Shown: piece after piece, positions 1 through 7,020 of the stretch
Position numbering within the stretch: the first letter of the stretch is position 1
Layout: each line of letters starts with the position of its first letter
NCBI GenBank assembly: GCA_030731685.1
Contig: JANQTO010000349.1
Span: forward strand, 3,290-13,321
Source: Nonlabens sp.
Lineage (GTDB): Bacteria > Bacteroidota > Bacteroidia > Flavobacteriales > Flavobacteriaceae
Direction: 5' to 3'
DNA length: 10,032 nucleotides
The notes under the pieces: model-generated
Database searches by the model: none
What the model saw: only the letters and a program-made list of their open reading frames with translations
What the model was told of the DNA's origin: nothing
Made by a program: the position numbers and the translations under genes

Positions 1-705
1 CATAAATTGAGTTGGACAGAAGCTACTACATCAAGGGCAAAATTTGACTGGAGTAGAGCAGGGCTTGCATTTGTGGTAGTAGGTGCTGTTTCTGTTATTA
101 CTACGGTGATAGGATATTACGGTGCACCAGAGGATTATGTATGGAACTTCAATGCAGAAAAATTTGCTGTGCTTTGTGTCATAGCTGTGCTGTTAGTTCC
201 TATACAAACGACTTGGGAAGAACTGTTTTTTAGAAGTTATATGATGCAAGGTCTTGGTCTTATGTCAGGAAACAGGGCGGTGCCATTTATTATCACGTCT
301 GTTGTTTTTGGTGGTATGCACGTTTTTAATCCAGAGATTGCTAAAATGGGTTACATCGTTATGGTTTGGTATATAGGTACCGGTTTTTTACTCGGTATTT
401 TTACGTTGATGGATGAAGGTATTGAGCTAGCAGTAGGTTTTCATGCGGCAAACAATTTGATTATTGCCTTACTAGTAACCTCAGACTGGACTGCCTTTCA
501 AACAGAATCAATTCTTAAGGATGTGTCTGACCCAGCGGTAGATGTTATAACAATGTTACCTATCTTAGGTTATTATGCGTTATTGGTATTGTTATTTGCT
601 AAAATATATAAGTGGAAAAACTGGAAAGAGAAGTTGTTTGGTAAGGTCGAAGTACCATTTACAGAACCTCACAATTTTTCAGTCAACGAAAAGAATGAGT
701 TCTAG
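1..705 (+). CDS. CPBP family intramembrane metalloprotease (5' truncated by window edge)
   Basis: This is a multi-pass membrane protein of the CPBP (CAAX protease / bacteriocin-processing, 'Abi') family, a glutamate-type intramembrane endopeptidase related to eukaryotic Rce1. All three family motifs are visible, numbered from the TTG codon at base 7: EExxxR (E71, E72, R76 in EELFFR), FxxxH (F101 to H105 in FGGMH) and HxxxN (H146 to N150 in HAANN). Hydrophobic segments lie around residues 18-37, 52-67, 92-103, 115-133, 143-158 and 180-199. The frame is open to base 1, and the TTG at 7 is not a convincing start, so the real start and probably an N-terminal helix lie upstream. Substrate and role are unknown; members of the family process peptides or prenylated proteins, or act in immunity to bacteriocins. 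menE follows after 117 bases. Family call is firm; function is open. Confidence 0.9.
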   Translation, partial: HKLSWTEATTSRAKFDWSRAGLAFVVVGAVSVITTVIGYYGAPEDYVWNFNAEKFAVLCVIAVLLVPIQTTWEELFFRSYMMQGLGLMSGNRAVPFIITSVVFGGMHVFNPEIAKMGYIVMVWYIGTGFLLGIFTLMDEGIELAVGFHAANNLIIALLVTSDWTAFQTESILKDVSDPAVDVITMLPILGYYALLVLLFAKIYKWKNWKEKLFGKVEVPFTEPHNFSVNEKNEF

Positions 706-822
706 CAAACAATAATATATCTTAAATTGCATAGAGATTTCCCTCTTGTCGAGTTATTGTTAATAGAGCTTATCTTCTTATTTTGTTGACTCCAATTACT
801 ACCTACTAAATACCGAAAAATT

Positions 823-1875
823 ATGATTCCTAAAGTACATCCCAATTTTATGTTTAATGGCCGTTCCTTAAACCACGAAGGCTTAATGACCGTTGCCTAT
901 AGTTACGTTAAAGAAGGTGATGTATGGGAACAACAAATAGGAGATTTTATTCTTAACTGGCTCGATAATTTTGATGTAATGACGGTTTATACCAGTGGTT
1001 CTACTGGAGCGCCTCGCGCTTATAAACTGGACAAACAACACATGATTAATAGTGCAGAGCTCACTGCAGATTTGTTTGACGTCCATTATGATACAATAGC
1101 ACTTTGCTGCTTGCCACTAAGCTATATCGCAGGGAAGATGATGCTCGTGAGAGCAATGCATTTAGGATGGCATATCGATACGATTGAGCCTACGTTAAGT
1201 CCACTAAACGATGCTAAAAAGCGTTATGATTTTACCGCTATGACGCCTATGCAGTTGTCTAATTCGTTGGACAATATTCATAAGTCCAGAACTATACTAT
1301 TAGGTGGTGCCGCAATAAGCGATGCACTCATTGAAAAATTACAAGGCAAACATACGCGAGCTTATCACTCTTATGGAATGACCGAAACCTGCTCGCACGT
1401 AGCTGTGCGTTCTCTTTATCCTAAATTAGAAGAACATTATACTGCTGTGGGCGATGCTAGTTTTACGGCGACGACATCGTCATGTCTTGTTATTAAAGCG
1501 CCGTCTGTAGTCGACGGAGATTTGGAAACAAATGATATTGTCGAGTTGCTTGACGAGAAACGCTTTAAAATTGTGGGTAGATTAGACGACGTAATCAATT
1601 CTGGCGGTGTGAAAATACATCCTGAAAAAGTGGAGGAGAAGCTAGCAACTTTTATTACAGAACGCTTTTTTATTGCTGGACTGGATGATGAGGAATTAGG
1701 TCAAAAAGTAGTCTTGCTCGTCGAAGGACCATCGCAGGACTTAACTAAATACTTTAAAAAGTTGGATAAATTTGAACAACCTAAAGAAGTTTACTTTGTA
1801 GACAAGTTTGCCGAAACGCACACAAAGAAAATTGACAAGCGCAGCGTTCTTGAAGGTTTGGAAGAGTCGTTTTAA
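823..1875 (+). CDS. menE: o-succinylbenzoate--CoA ligase (MenE-like, AMP-forming)
   Basis: This is an acyl-adenylate-forming ligase. MenE activates o-succinylbenzoate with ATP and CoA to give OSB-CoA for menaquinone synthesis, in the cytoplasm. Visible ANL-superfamily motifs are the P-loop-like A3 motif YTSGSTGAPRAYK (residues 56-68), the A5 motif YGMTETCSH (184-192), the A7-like TND (236-238), the A8 hinge beginning GRLDD (252-256) and running through SGGVKIHP (260-267), and an A10-like TKKIDKR (334-340) in which K336 is the likely catalytic lysine. At 350 aa it is about 100 residues shorter than typical MenE; the N-terminal part before A3 is reduced. As I recall, this short form is usual in flavobacteria. 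The ATG at 823 follows an AT-rich stretch without a Shine-Dalgarno sequence, as is common in Bacteroidota. hepT starts 11 bases after its stop. Another small acyl-CoA ligase cannot be wholly excluded. Confidence 0.85.
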   Translation: MIPKVHPNFMFNGRSLNHEGLMTVAYSYVKEGDVWEQQIGDFILNWLDNFDVMTVYTSGSTGAPRAYKLDKQHMINSAELTADLFDVHYDTIALCCLPLSYIAGKMMLVRAMHLGWHIDTIEPTLSPLNDAKKRYDFTAMTPMQLSNSLDNIHKSRTILLGGAAISDALIEKLQGKHTRAYHSYGMTETCSHVAVRSLYPKLEEHYTAVGDASFTATTSSCLVIKAPSVVDGDLETNDIVELLDEKRFKIVGRLDDVINSGGVKIHPEKVEEKLATFITERFFIAGLDDEELGQKVVLLVEGPSQDLTKYFKKLDKFEQPKEVYFVDKFAETHTKKIDKRSVLEGLEESF

Positions 1876-1886
1876 TACCTAGTGAA

Positions 1887-2309
1887 ATGGAAAACAACAA
1901 GGAAGATATACGATGGATTCAAAGGCTTAGTAACTACAAAAAAGCGCTAAGCACTTTAACCAGTGCAGTTAATCTAGACCGCGACAGGAAACTGAGCGAG
2001 TTAGAGAGACAAGGTCTTATACAGGCATTTGAATACACGCACGAACTTGCATGGAAAGTCATGCAAGACTTCTTTGTGAACCAGGGAAATACAGAAATTA
2101 GAGGTTCTAGAGATGCAACTCGGGAAGCGTTCAGTACGGACTTAATAAGCGATGGCGATTCTTGGATGGATATGATTGTGAAACGTAACTTAACTAGCCA
2201 TACGTATAATGAAGAAATTTCAGAGGAGATTTATAAGAGCATCGTTAACAATTTCCATCCACTTTTTACAATATTTCTTCTAAAGATGGAAGGGCTAAAA
2301 AATGTTTGA
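1887..2309 (+). CDS. hepT: HepT-like HEPN toxin (HI0074 / nucleotidyltransferase substrate-binding family)
   Basis: This is a 140-aa, mostly helical protein of the HI0074/HEPN family, the toxin partner of a type VII toxin-antitoxin module. In characterised members the HEPN protein is an RNase, and MntA silences it by adding AMP to a tyrosine in the RX4HXY motif. That motif is intact here as RNLTSHTY (R100, H105, Y107), so both the presumed catalytic residues and the modification target are present. An N-terminal stretch (residues 8-64, ending in a conserved-looking FEYTHELAWKVMQDF) matches the family helix pattern. The gene begins 11 bases after menE and overlaps mntA by one base, suggesting co-transcription and coupled translation. 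A weak internal promoter is conceivable inside the menE 3' end (TTG at 1832, AAGGTTTG at 1853-1860, one mismatch to TAnnTTTG). Family call is strong; toxicity is inferred. Confidence 0.88.
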   Translation: MENNKEDIRWIQRLSNYKKALSTLTSAVNLDRDRKLSELERQGLIQAFEYTHELAWKVMQDFFVNQGNTEIRGSRDATREAFSTDLISDGDSWMDMIVKRNLTSHTYNEEISEEIYKSIVNNFHPLFTIFLLKMEGLKNV

Positions 2310-2629
2310 TGGCGATAGGCGGACTAAAAGATAAACAAGCGGCAAATATAAAGTCTGTATTTGCAAAGTTTCCTCATATAGATGAAGTGATTTTATATGG
2401 TTCTCGGGCAAAAGGTACGTACCGTAATGGGTCAGATATAGATTTGACAATTAAGGGAAAACTGACGTTAACCGAACTTTCTCGTGTTGAAATAGAATTA
2501 GACGATTTGCTATTGCCTTATAAAATTGACCTGTCGTTGCATAGCAAAATAGACAATCTAGATTTGTTAGAGCACATAGAACGGGTAGGGAAGTTGTTTT
2601 ACGGCAGGGAGCACGACGGACATTCATAA
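2309..2629 (+). CDS. mntA: MntA-like minimal nucleotidyltransferase antitoxin
   Basis: This is a 106-aa minimal nucleotidyltransferase of the DNA polymerase beta superfamily. The signature GSX10DXD is complete: G31-S32, then D43 and D45 (GSDIDL), with the third carboxylate probably D74 in YKIDLSL. In characterised type VII modules this protein AMPylates the HEPN partner and neutralises it. I chose the ATG at 2309, which overlaps the hepT stop (TGATG), rather than the in-frame TTG one codon earlier, because the stop/start overlap is a typical coupling arrangement. The order is toxin first, antitoxin second. A convergent serine hydrolase gene ends 14 bases downstream, and I see no strong terminator hairpin between them. 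Confidence 0.88.
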   Translation: MAIGGLKDKQAANIKSVFAKFPHIDEVILYGSRAKGTYRNGSDIDLTIKGKLTLTELSRVEIELDDLLLPYKIDLSLHSKIDNLDLLEHIERVGKLFYGREHDGHS

Positions 2630-2643
2630 GTTTGTAGATAAAA

Positions 2644-3747
2644 TCATTTAACCACGATTTCTTTGATTTTTTCAAATGTTGGAACCCAGTTTACGTTGCC
2701 ATAGTCCTTGCCTAATCTTACAACAATCAGGTTGGTGCTTGGGCTTACAAATATAAATTGGCCTAAAATTCCTTTAGCTACAAAATCGCCTTTCTCGTTA
2801 GGAATCCACCATTGGTATTGGTAGCCAGCGTCGCTTCCATTTGTCGTATCAACTTTAGTAGATTGAGTCACCCATTCTTCAGAAACGATTTGTTTTCCGT
2901 TCCAGTTGCCCTTGTTAAGGTATAGTCGTCCTATTTTGGCAAAATCCCGTGCACGAGCATTGAGGCAACAAAATGTTTTTTCCACACCATTTTCCTTTCT
3001 ATCGATACTCCATGTCGCTTCATATTCCATACCTAATGGTTTCCATAATTTCTCTTGCAAATATTGCGAAACCGTTTTATCCTGTAGTGCCCTTGTCAAT
3101 ACGAGCCCTAGCAGCTGGCTATTGCCGCTCACATAATCTTCAACAGCACCGGGCTCGTTTTTGAGCTTCAATTTCAAGCTAGATTTTTCTAGATTTCGGC
3201 CGTAGTAAAAGGTCGCTGCATGCCCAAACGGATTATAATAACTTTCATTAAAATCGAGTCCCGAGGTCATTTGAAGCAAGTGCTCTAGGGTTACCTTATC
3301 AAAACCATTTTCGGCAAGTTCAGGAACGTATTTAGTTACTGGGTCGTTGACAGATTCTATGTAGTTGTCCTCTATGGCGCAGCCTATTAAAATGGAAGTA
3401 ACAGACTTTGCCATGGAAAATGACGCTACTATGGATGCCTGATTGTAATCGTTAAAATACTGCTCGTACTTTATAGTGTCGTTGTGAATTACGAGGAAAG
3501 CAACCGTTTCGTTTTTAGAAAGATAATCTTCAAAACTATCATCGTTCTTAACGTTGATTACTAGCTGTTTATCTGTACGATTTTTAAACTGGAATATATT
3601 TGTAGTATCGTTTTCAATGACCCGATTTGGAAATATTTTATGGTCTGTAATATTTGCAAAATTGTAATAAACGAACCTGCTCAGTTTACAGGATGTACAG
3701 GTCAAAACAAGCACGAGAAGTAGGAGTTTCCGAATCATTTGTGGCAT
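2644..3747 (-). CDS. Serine hydrolase, class C beta-lactamase / NylB-like fold, probable lipoprotein
   Basis: This 367-aa serine hydrolase belongs to the beta-lactamase/transpeptidase-like group that includes class C beta-lactamases, esterases, D-aminopeptidases and 6-aminohexanoate-dimer hydrolase. The SxxK motif is SMAK (nucleophile S111, K114). The second motif is YVSGN (Y205-N209), in the YSSGN style of NylB-like proteins. The usual third motif region is GILGQ (326-330), lacking a classical KTG. The N-terminus has a basic start, a leucine/valine-rich core (residues 8-15) and Cys20, fitting a lipoprotein signal, although the residues before Cys (CTS) are an imperfect lipobox. No acidic surface-export signal follows the Cys, so a periplasmic-side location is inferred. 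A second ATG lies at 3738. It is convergent with mntA and is separated from the upstream phosphatase gene by a terminator-like hairpin and a palindrome. Substrate cannot be predicted; beta-lactam resistance should not be assumed. Confidence 0.85.
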   Translation of the reverse strand: MPQMIRKLLLLVLVLTCTSCKLSRFVYYNFANITDHKIFPNRVIENDTTNIFQFKNRTDKQLVINVKNDDSFEDYLSKNETVAFLVIHNDTIKYEQYFNDYNQASIVASFSMAKSVTSILIGCAIEDNYIESVNDPVTKYVPELAENGFDKVTLEHLLQMTSGLDFNESYYNPFGHAATFYYGRNLEKSSLKLKLKNEPGAVEDYVSGNSQLLGLVLTRALQDKTVSQYLQEKLWKPLGMEYEATWSIDRKENGVEKTFCCLNARARDFAKIGRLYLNKGNWNGKQIVSEEWVTQSTKVDTTNGSDAGYQYQWWIPNEKGDFVAKGILGQFIFVSPSTNLIVVRLGKDYGNVNWVPTFEKIKEIVVK

Positions 3748-3810
3748 ATAAGGTTGAAACAGGTCTTAAATATAACAAAATGCGTAATGGAAAATGATGC
3801 GATTGAAATA

Positions 3811-3832
3811 TTACGCTTTCGCGAAAGCGTAA
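3811..3832. repeat. Perfect 22-bp palindrome, copy 1
   Basis: This is a perfect inverted repeat with no loop: half-site TTACGCTTTCG followed directly by its reverse complement. It lies between the phosphatase gene and the serine hydrolase gene, 9 bases from the terminator-like hairpin at 3842-3867. Nineteen of the 22 bases recur at 7021-7039, including the 16-bp core CGCTTTCGCGAAAGCG. A palindrome of this length occurring twice in 10 kb is not expected by chance in AT-rich DNA. It could be a dimeric protein-binding site, a bidirectional terminator hairpin or a dispersed REP-like element. I recall similar elements being frequent in some flavobacterial genomes, but have not checked this. Confidence 0.9.
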
Positions 3833-3841
3833 TCACTAAAA

Positions 3842-3867
3842 TCCATAGGAATAAGAAAACCTATGGA
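3842..3867 (-). terminator. Terminator-like hairpin downstream of dnaA-phosphatase unit
   Basis: There is a perfect 8-bp inverted repeat, TCCATAGG / CCTATGGA, with a 10-base loop. Read on the minus strand it is followed by TTTTAG and lies 18 bases after the phosphatase stop codon. Position and strand fit an intrinsic terminator for the dnaA-phosphatase transcript, although the T-tract is only four bases and the stem is only moderately GC-rich. Confidence 0.6.
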
Positions 3868-3885
3868 CCTCAAGAAAGGCTGGTT

Positions 3886-4356
3886 TTAACTATTCTCTAC
3901 CTGTAATTTATTTGCAATAACGCTGGTAGCTCTGTCAAGCATTTTGTACACGTGCTCAAAACCTTGCTGGCCACCGTGATATGGGTCAGGAACGTCTAGT
4001 TCTTCTCCGGGAAATGCCTCGTCGAGAATTTTCTTTATTTTAGATTTTTGTGCTTCTGTAGTTGCAAGACTCATTAAGTCGCTGTAGTTTGATGCATCCA
4101 TTGCATAAATGGTGTCAAACTGCTCAAAATCTTCTGCAGTGAACTTACGACTGCGTTGTAGTGAAATATCTAAGCCGTTCTTAAGAGCAACAGCCATAGA
4201 ACGCTTATCTGGAGTAGAACCAGCGTGGCCACCATAAGTGCCCGCGCTGTCTACTTTAAATTTTGTAAAATCTAGTTTGGAACGCAGCAAGCCCTCTGCA
4301 AGCGGCGATCTACAAATATTTCCTAAACAAACCATTAAAATGCTGGTGTGCTTCAT
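3886..4356 (-). CDS. Low-molecular-weight protein tyrosine phosphatase
   Basis: This is a cytoplasmic phosphatase that removes phosphate from tyrosine (or arginine in some bacterial members) through a cysteinyl-phosphate intermediate. The N-terminal P-loop CX5RS is intact: C10-LGNIC-R16-S17. The general-acid loop near the C-terminus is DPY, with D124 as the likely acid. The length of 156 aa is normal for the family. The ATG at 4356 places the P-loop Cys at residue 10, as usual. It starts seven bases after the dnaA stop on the same strand, so it is almost certainly co-transcribed with dnaA. A hairpin after its stop codon probably ends the transcript. The physiological substrate is unknown. In exopolysaccharide systems such enzymes pair with a BY-kinase, but no such genes are nearby. 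Confidence 0.93.
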   Translation of the reverse strand: MKHTSILMVCLGNICRSPLAEGLLRSKLDFTKFKVDSAGTYGGHAGSTPDKRSMAVALKNGLDISLQRSRKFTAEDFEQFDTIYAMDASNYSDLMSLATTEAQKSKIKKILDEAFPGEELDVPDPYHGGQQGFEHVYKMLDRATSVIANKLQVENS

Positions 4357-4363
4357 AGAACTT

Positions 4364-5791
4364 CTAGTTAGTCAGTTTCTTTTGGATATCTTCTAGATAC
4401 TTGTTAAACTGCTTGTCAGTAGAGGCAAGGTTGTCTACGGTTTTACAGGCATGTAATACTGTAGCGTGGTCGCGTTTACCTATTTGTGAACCTATACTTG
4501 CTAGTGAAGCTTTGGTCATTTTCTTAGAGAAGTACATCGCCAGCTGTCTCGCTTGTACGATGTGACGTTTACGTGTTTTAGACTGTAAAGTCTCCACATC
4601 CATTTGGAAATAATCGCTTACCGTTTTTTGGATTTGGTCTATGGAAATCTCACGTTTTGTATTCTTAACATAGTTCTCCACGATTTTGCGCGCGAGTTCT
4701 ATGGTAATATCTTTTCTATTGAACGATGAGTGTGCTATTAAGGATATAATCGCTCCTTCCAGCTCACGTATGTTGGTCTTGATATTGTCAGCAAGATATG
4801 CGACGATGTCTTCGTCCATCTCTACGCCATCTCTAAACAGTTTGTTTTTGATGATGGCCACACGAGTATCATAATCTGGGTGATTGAGCTCTGCACTTAG
4901 ACCCCATTTAAAACGGGAAAGTAAGCGCTGCTCGATGTCTTGCATGTCCACAGGTTTTTTGTCACTGGTTAAAATGACCTGTTTGCCGTTTTGATGCAAA
5001 TGGTTGAAAATGTGGAAAAACACATCTTGAGTTCCTGCTTTACCTGCAAGAAACTGAATGTCATCTACAATAAGAACATCCATGATTTGATAGAAATGAA
5101 TAAAATCATTTCTTGTGTTCTTACGTACAGACTCTGTGTACTGTTGCTGGAATTTCTCAGCACTTATATAAAGGACAGTCTTGTCTGGATAATTTTCTTT
5201 AATACCTACACCTATAGCATGTGCCAGGTGTGTTTTACCTAAACCTACACCACCGAAAATAAGTAGCGGATTAAAACTTGTTCCACCAGGTTTATTTGCC
5301 ACTGCCATACCAGCGCTACGAGCTAGGCGGTTAGATTCTCCTTCTAAAAAACTGTCAAAATTATAAGAAGGATTAAGTTGTGACTCCACTTTTACGTTAC
5401 GTATTCCAGGAATGACAAATGGGTTCTTAAGCTCTGGGCTTTTACTTTGTATAGGTGCCTCAATGGTTTGAGAGGTGTTCATAGCGCGTGCGCTACTTGG
5501 TATTTTTTCTGTAAATGGTTCCATACCCATAATGGTATTCTCCATTTGAATGGCATAGATAAGTTTTGCGTCTGCACCTAATTCTCTAGTTAGCGCGGTT
5601 TTTAACAATTTGATGTAATGCTCTTCTAACCATTCATAAAAGAAACGGCTAGGTACTTGAATACTTAGAGCAGTATCGGTAAGTTTAACGGCCTTTATGG
5701 GTGTAAACCATGTCTTGTAAGCTTGTGGGCTAATGTTGTCTTTTATAAATGACAGACAATTTTCCCACACCGATTCTGCGGTGAATTTCAT
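4364..5791 (-). CDS. dnaA: Chromosomal replication initiator protein DnaA
   Basis: DnaA is the AAA+ initiator that binds DnaA boxes at oriC, forms an ATP-dependent oligomer and melts the origin. The 475-aa protein has the full architecture. Domain I spans about residues 5-80 (WxxCLSFIKDNISPQAYKTWF-like start), and domain II is a variable linker about 90-140. Domain III carries Walker A GGVGLGKT (180-187), Walker B VLIVDD (239-244), sensor 1 TSD (275-277), the box VII RLLSRF with likely arginine finger R293, and sensor 2 R342 in NIRELEG. Domain IV has the DNA-binding signature around IGKRDHATVLHACK (437-450). No key residue is missing. The ATG at 5791 gives the expected domain I start. The phosphatase gene follows after seven bases. 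The upstream region contains a DnaA-box match and a candidate promoter, which suggests self-regulation. Confidence 0.98.
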   Translation of the reverse strand: MKFTAESVWENCLSFIKDNISPQAYKTWFTPIKAVKLTDTALSIQVPSRFFYEWLEEHYIKLLKTALTRELGADAKLIYAIQMENTIMGMEPFTEKIPSSARAMNTSQTIEAPIQSKSPELKNPFVIPGIRNVKVESQLNPSYNFDSFLEGESNRLARSAGMAVANKPGGTSFNPLLIFGGVGLGKTHLAHAIGVGIKENYPDKTVLYISAEKFQQQYTESVRKNTRNDFIHFYQIMDVLIVDDIQFLAGKAGTQDVFFHIFNHLHQNGKQVILTSDKKPVDMQDIEQRLLSRFKWGLSAELNHPDYDTRVAIIKNKLFRDGVEMDEDIVAYLADNIKTNIRELEGAIISLIAHSSFNRKDITIELARKIVENYVKNTKREISIDQIQKTVSDYFQMDVETLQSKTRKRHIVQARQLAMYFSKKMTKASLASIGSQIGKRDHATVLHACKTVDNLASTDKQFNKYLEDIQKKLTN

Positions 5792-5875
5792 ATAAGGTTA
5801 ATTTTGTGGTTGACGGCTTAATCCTATAAGACTAATTTAAGGTTGAAAACCTACTGCCTTAATCAGTGACAAAGA

Positions 5876-5884
5876 TGTGTATAA
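5876..5884 (-). promoter_or_regulatory. Candidate DnaA box in dnaA leader
   Basis: The minus strand reads TTATACACA, an exact match to the DnaA-box consensus TTATNCACA. It lies 84 bases upstream of the dnaA start codon, between that start and the candidate promoter. DnaA autoregulation through such boxes is known in other bacteria; here it is inferred. A nearby small inverted repeat (AGGTT-GAA-AACCT, 5840-5852) is weak. A single box does not make an origin. Confidence 0.5.
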
Positions 5885-5940
5885 AAAACCTTAAAAAAAA
5901 CTTTTTAGAACCTAGATTTCCCCAAAAAAAGGGTTATAAT

Positions 5941-5972
5941 CAAAACTATTTATTAACCTAATTTTAACACAA
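5941..5972 (-). promoter_or_regulatory. Candidate Bacteroidota-type promoter for dnaA
   Basis: On the minus strand, TTG (5972-5970) is followed after 21 bases by TAGTTTTG (5948-5941), which matches the Bacteroidota -7 consensus TAnnTTTG exactly with an acceptable -33 spacing. It would give a leader of about 140 bases containing the DnaA-box match. The AT-rich sequence makes chance matches possible. Confidence 0.4.
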
Positions 5973-5979
5973 TTTTAAA

Positions 5980-6387
5980 GTGAAAAAAACCCTTACAAAA
6001 ATCACTACTCGATACGCAGAAACAGACCAAATGGGTGTTATACATCACGCTAACTATTTGATATACTTAGAACAAGCTCGTATGGAATGGCTGAATACTT
6101 TAGGTTTTTCTTATGTTGAAATGGAGAAAAATGGGGTGATGCTGCCTGTTTTCAACATACAGATAGACTATAAAAAACCACTCTTTGTCGCGCAGGAAAT
6201 TACCGTAACTTGTAAGTTGTTAAAGCCGCCGTCGACCCGGGTAATTTTTGAGTACGAGGTTATTAACAATGAGAACCAATTATGTGCACACGCACAAATC
6301 ACATTAGTGTTTACAGATTCACAATCGTTTAGACCCAGAAAACCGTTGACCGATTTTATAGAGGCCTGTAAAAATCATTTTGACTAG
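5980..6387 (+). CDS. Acyl-CoA thioesterase, YbgC/4-hydroxybenzoyl-CoA thioesterase type (hotdog fold)
   Basis: This 135-aa single-hotdog thioesterase hydrolyses acyl-CoA (or acyl-carrier) thioesters in the cytoplasm. The family signature lies at residues 11-34: RYAETDQMGVIHHANY followed by LEQAR. D16 (in ETDQMG) is the expected catalytic aspartate, and H23 and E31 lie at conserved positions. The start is GTG at 5980: an in-frame TAA at 5965-5967 limits extension, no ATG lies between, and the next ATG would destroy the active-site loop. The following KKTLTKITTRYAETD is a normal N-terminus. It is divergent from dnaA (188 bases) and convergent with the YigZ-family gene, with a 17-base gap. I do not see a clean promoter for it. 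The exact acyl substrate is unknown. Confidence 0.88.
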   Translation: MKKTLTKITTRYAETDQMGVIHHANYLIYLEQARMEWLNTLGFSYVEMEKNGVMLPVFNIQIDYKKPLFVAQEITVTCKLLKPPSTRVIFEYEVINNENQLCAHAQITLVFTDSQSFRPRKPLTDFIEACKNHFD

Positions 6388-6404
6388 CTAATTTTGAGAT
6401 TAAG

Positions 6405-7016
6405 TTAAGACGGTTTGTTGATAGTTACCGTTACTGGATAGATTTTTTCAAACGCTCTTTGTACATTTTCCATATCGTGCAGTTTCACGTTTAACGTTAT
6501 AGAACAGCTCGCTAGTAATTCTTGTGTTGCAATTTCTAAATCAAGTTCTTTGATAAGTCTCATGACCGCACTCATTTGCTCATAACCAAAATGTACCGTC
6601 AGCGGTTCAGTTACGGTTTTTTCAATAACGATAGCCTGTTCCAGTGTTAGTCTAGCAGTTTCTCGGTAAGCGTTTATCAAACCGCCCATTCCTAGTTTTG
6701 TCCCTCCAAAAATTCTTGTAACGACCACGAGCACATCGCTCAAATCGCGCGCTAATATTTGTCCTAAAATGGGGTCTCCTGCACTATGGTTGGGCTCGCC
6801 ATCATCATTTGCACGGTAATTATCATCAGTATTTCCTAGTTTCCATGCATAGCAATGGTGATTTGCCTTTTTGTACTTCTTACGCAGTGGTTCTATGAAA
6901 GTAGCTACTTGCTCCTCATTTTGCAATGGAAAAGCTGATCCGTAAAATTTACTGCCAGCGTCCTTGAAAAGAACCTGCGCAGTTTTGCGTTTTATGGTGT
7001 TATAACTGTCTTTCAT
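6405..7016 (-). CDS. YigZ / IMPACT (UPF0029) family protein
   Basis: This 203-aa protein of the widespread YigZ/IMPACT family has an N-terminal UPF0029 domain (about residues 15-125) and a small C-terminal ferredoxin-like DUF1949-type domain (about 138-200). The signature is clear: DDGEPNHSAGDPIL (71-84) and then RIFGGTKLGMGGL (101-113). Eukaryotic IMPACT regulates the eIF2alpha kinase GCN2; the bacterial role is not well defined, though nucleic-acid or ribosome links have been proposed. The ATG at 7016 lies four bases after the stop of the EamA transporter gene on the same strand, so it is probably the last gene of a ribD-EamA-yigZ unit. Any intervening termination would have to occur within the palindrome that overlaps the EamA stop. 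Confidence 0.92.
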   Translation of the reverse strand: MKDSYNTIKRKTAQVLFKDAGSKFYGSAFPLQNEEQVATFIEPLRKKYKKANHHCYAWKLGNTDDNYRANDDGEPNHSAGDPILGQILARDLSDVLVVVTRIFGGTKLGMGGLINAYRETARLTLEQAIVIEKTVTEPLTVHFGYEQMSAVMRLIKELDLEIATQELLASCSITLNVKLHDMENVQRAFEKIYPVTVTINKPS

Positions 7017-7020
7017 GGTG

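Noticed and set aside
883..1086. 67-codon open frame on the minus strand inside menE
   Set aside because: It is antisense to a well-supported gene, has no family resemblance and no start context.
2451..2675. 74-codon minus-strand frame over mntA and the hydrolase 3' end
   Set aside because: It overlaps mntA antisense and the hydrolase end in another frame; composition is not protein-like.
2906..3164. Two plus-strand frames within the serine hydrolase gene
   Set aside because: They are antisense shadows of a gene with intact catalytic motifs.
5011..5019. Second DnaA-box-like sequence (minus strand TTTTCCACA) inside dnaA
   Set aside because: It matches only the relaxed consensus and lies within conserved coding sequence, so it is likely chance.
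5792..5979. dnaA upstream region as oriC
   Set aside because: Only one strict DnaA box and no clear cluster or unwinding element next to it; the AT-rich tract alone is not sufficient.
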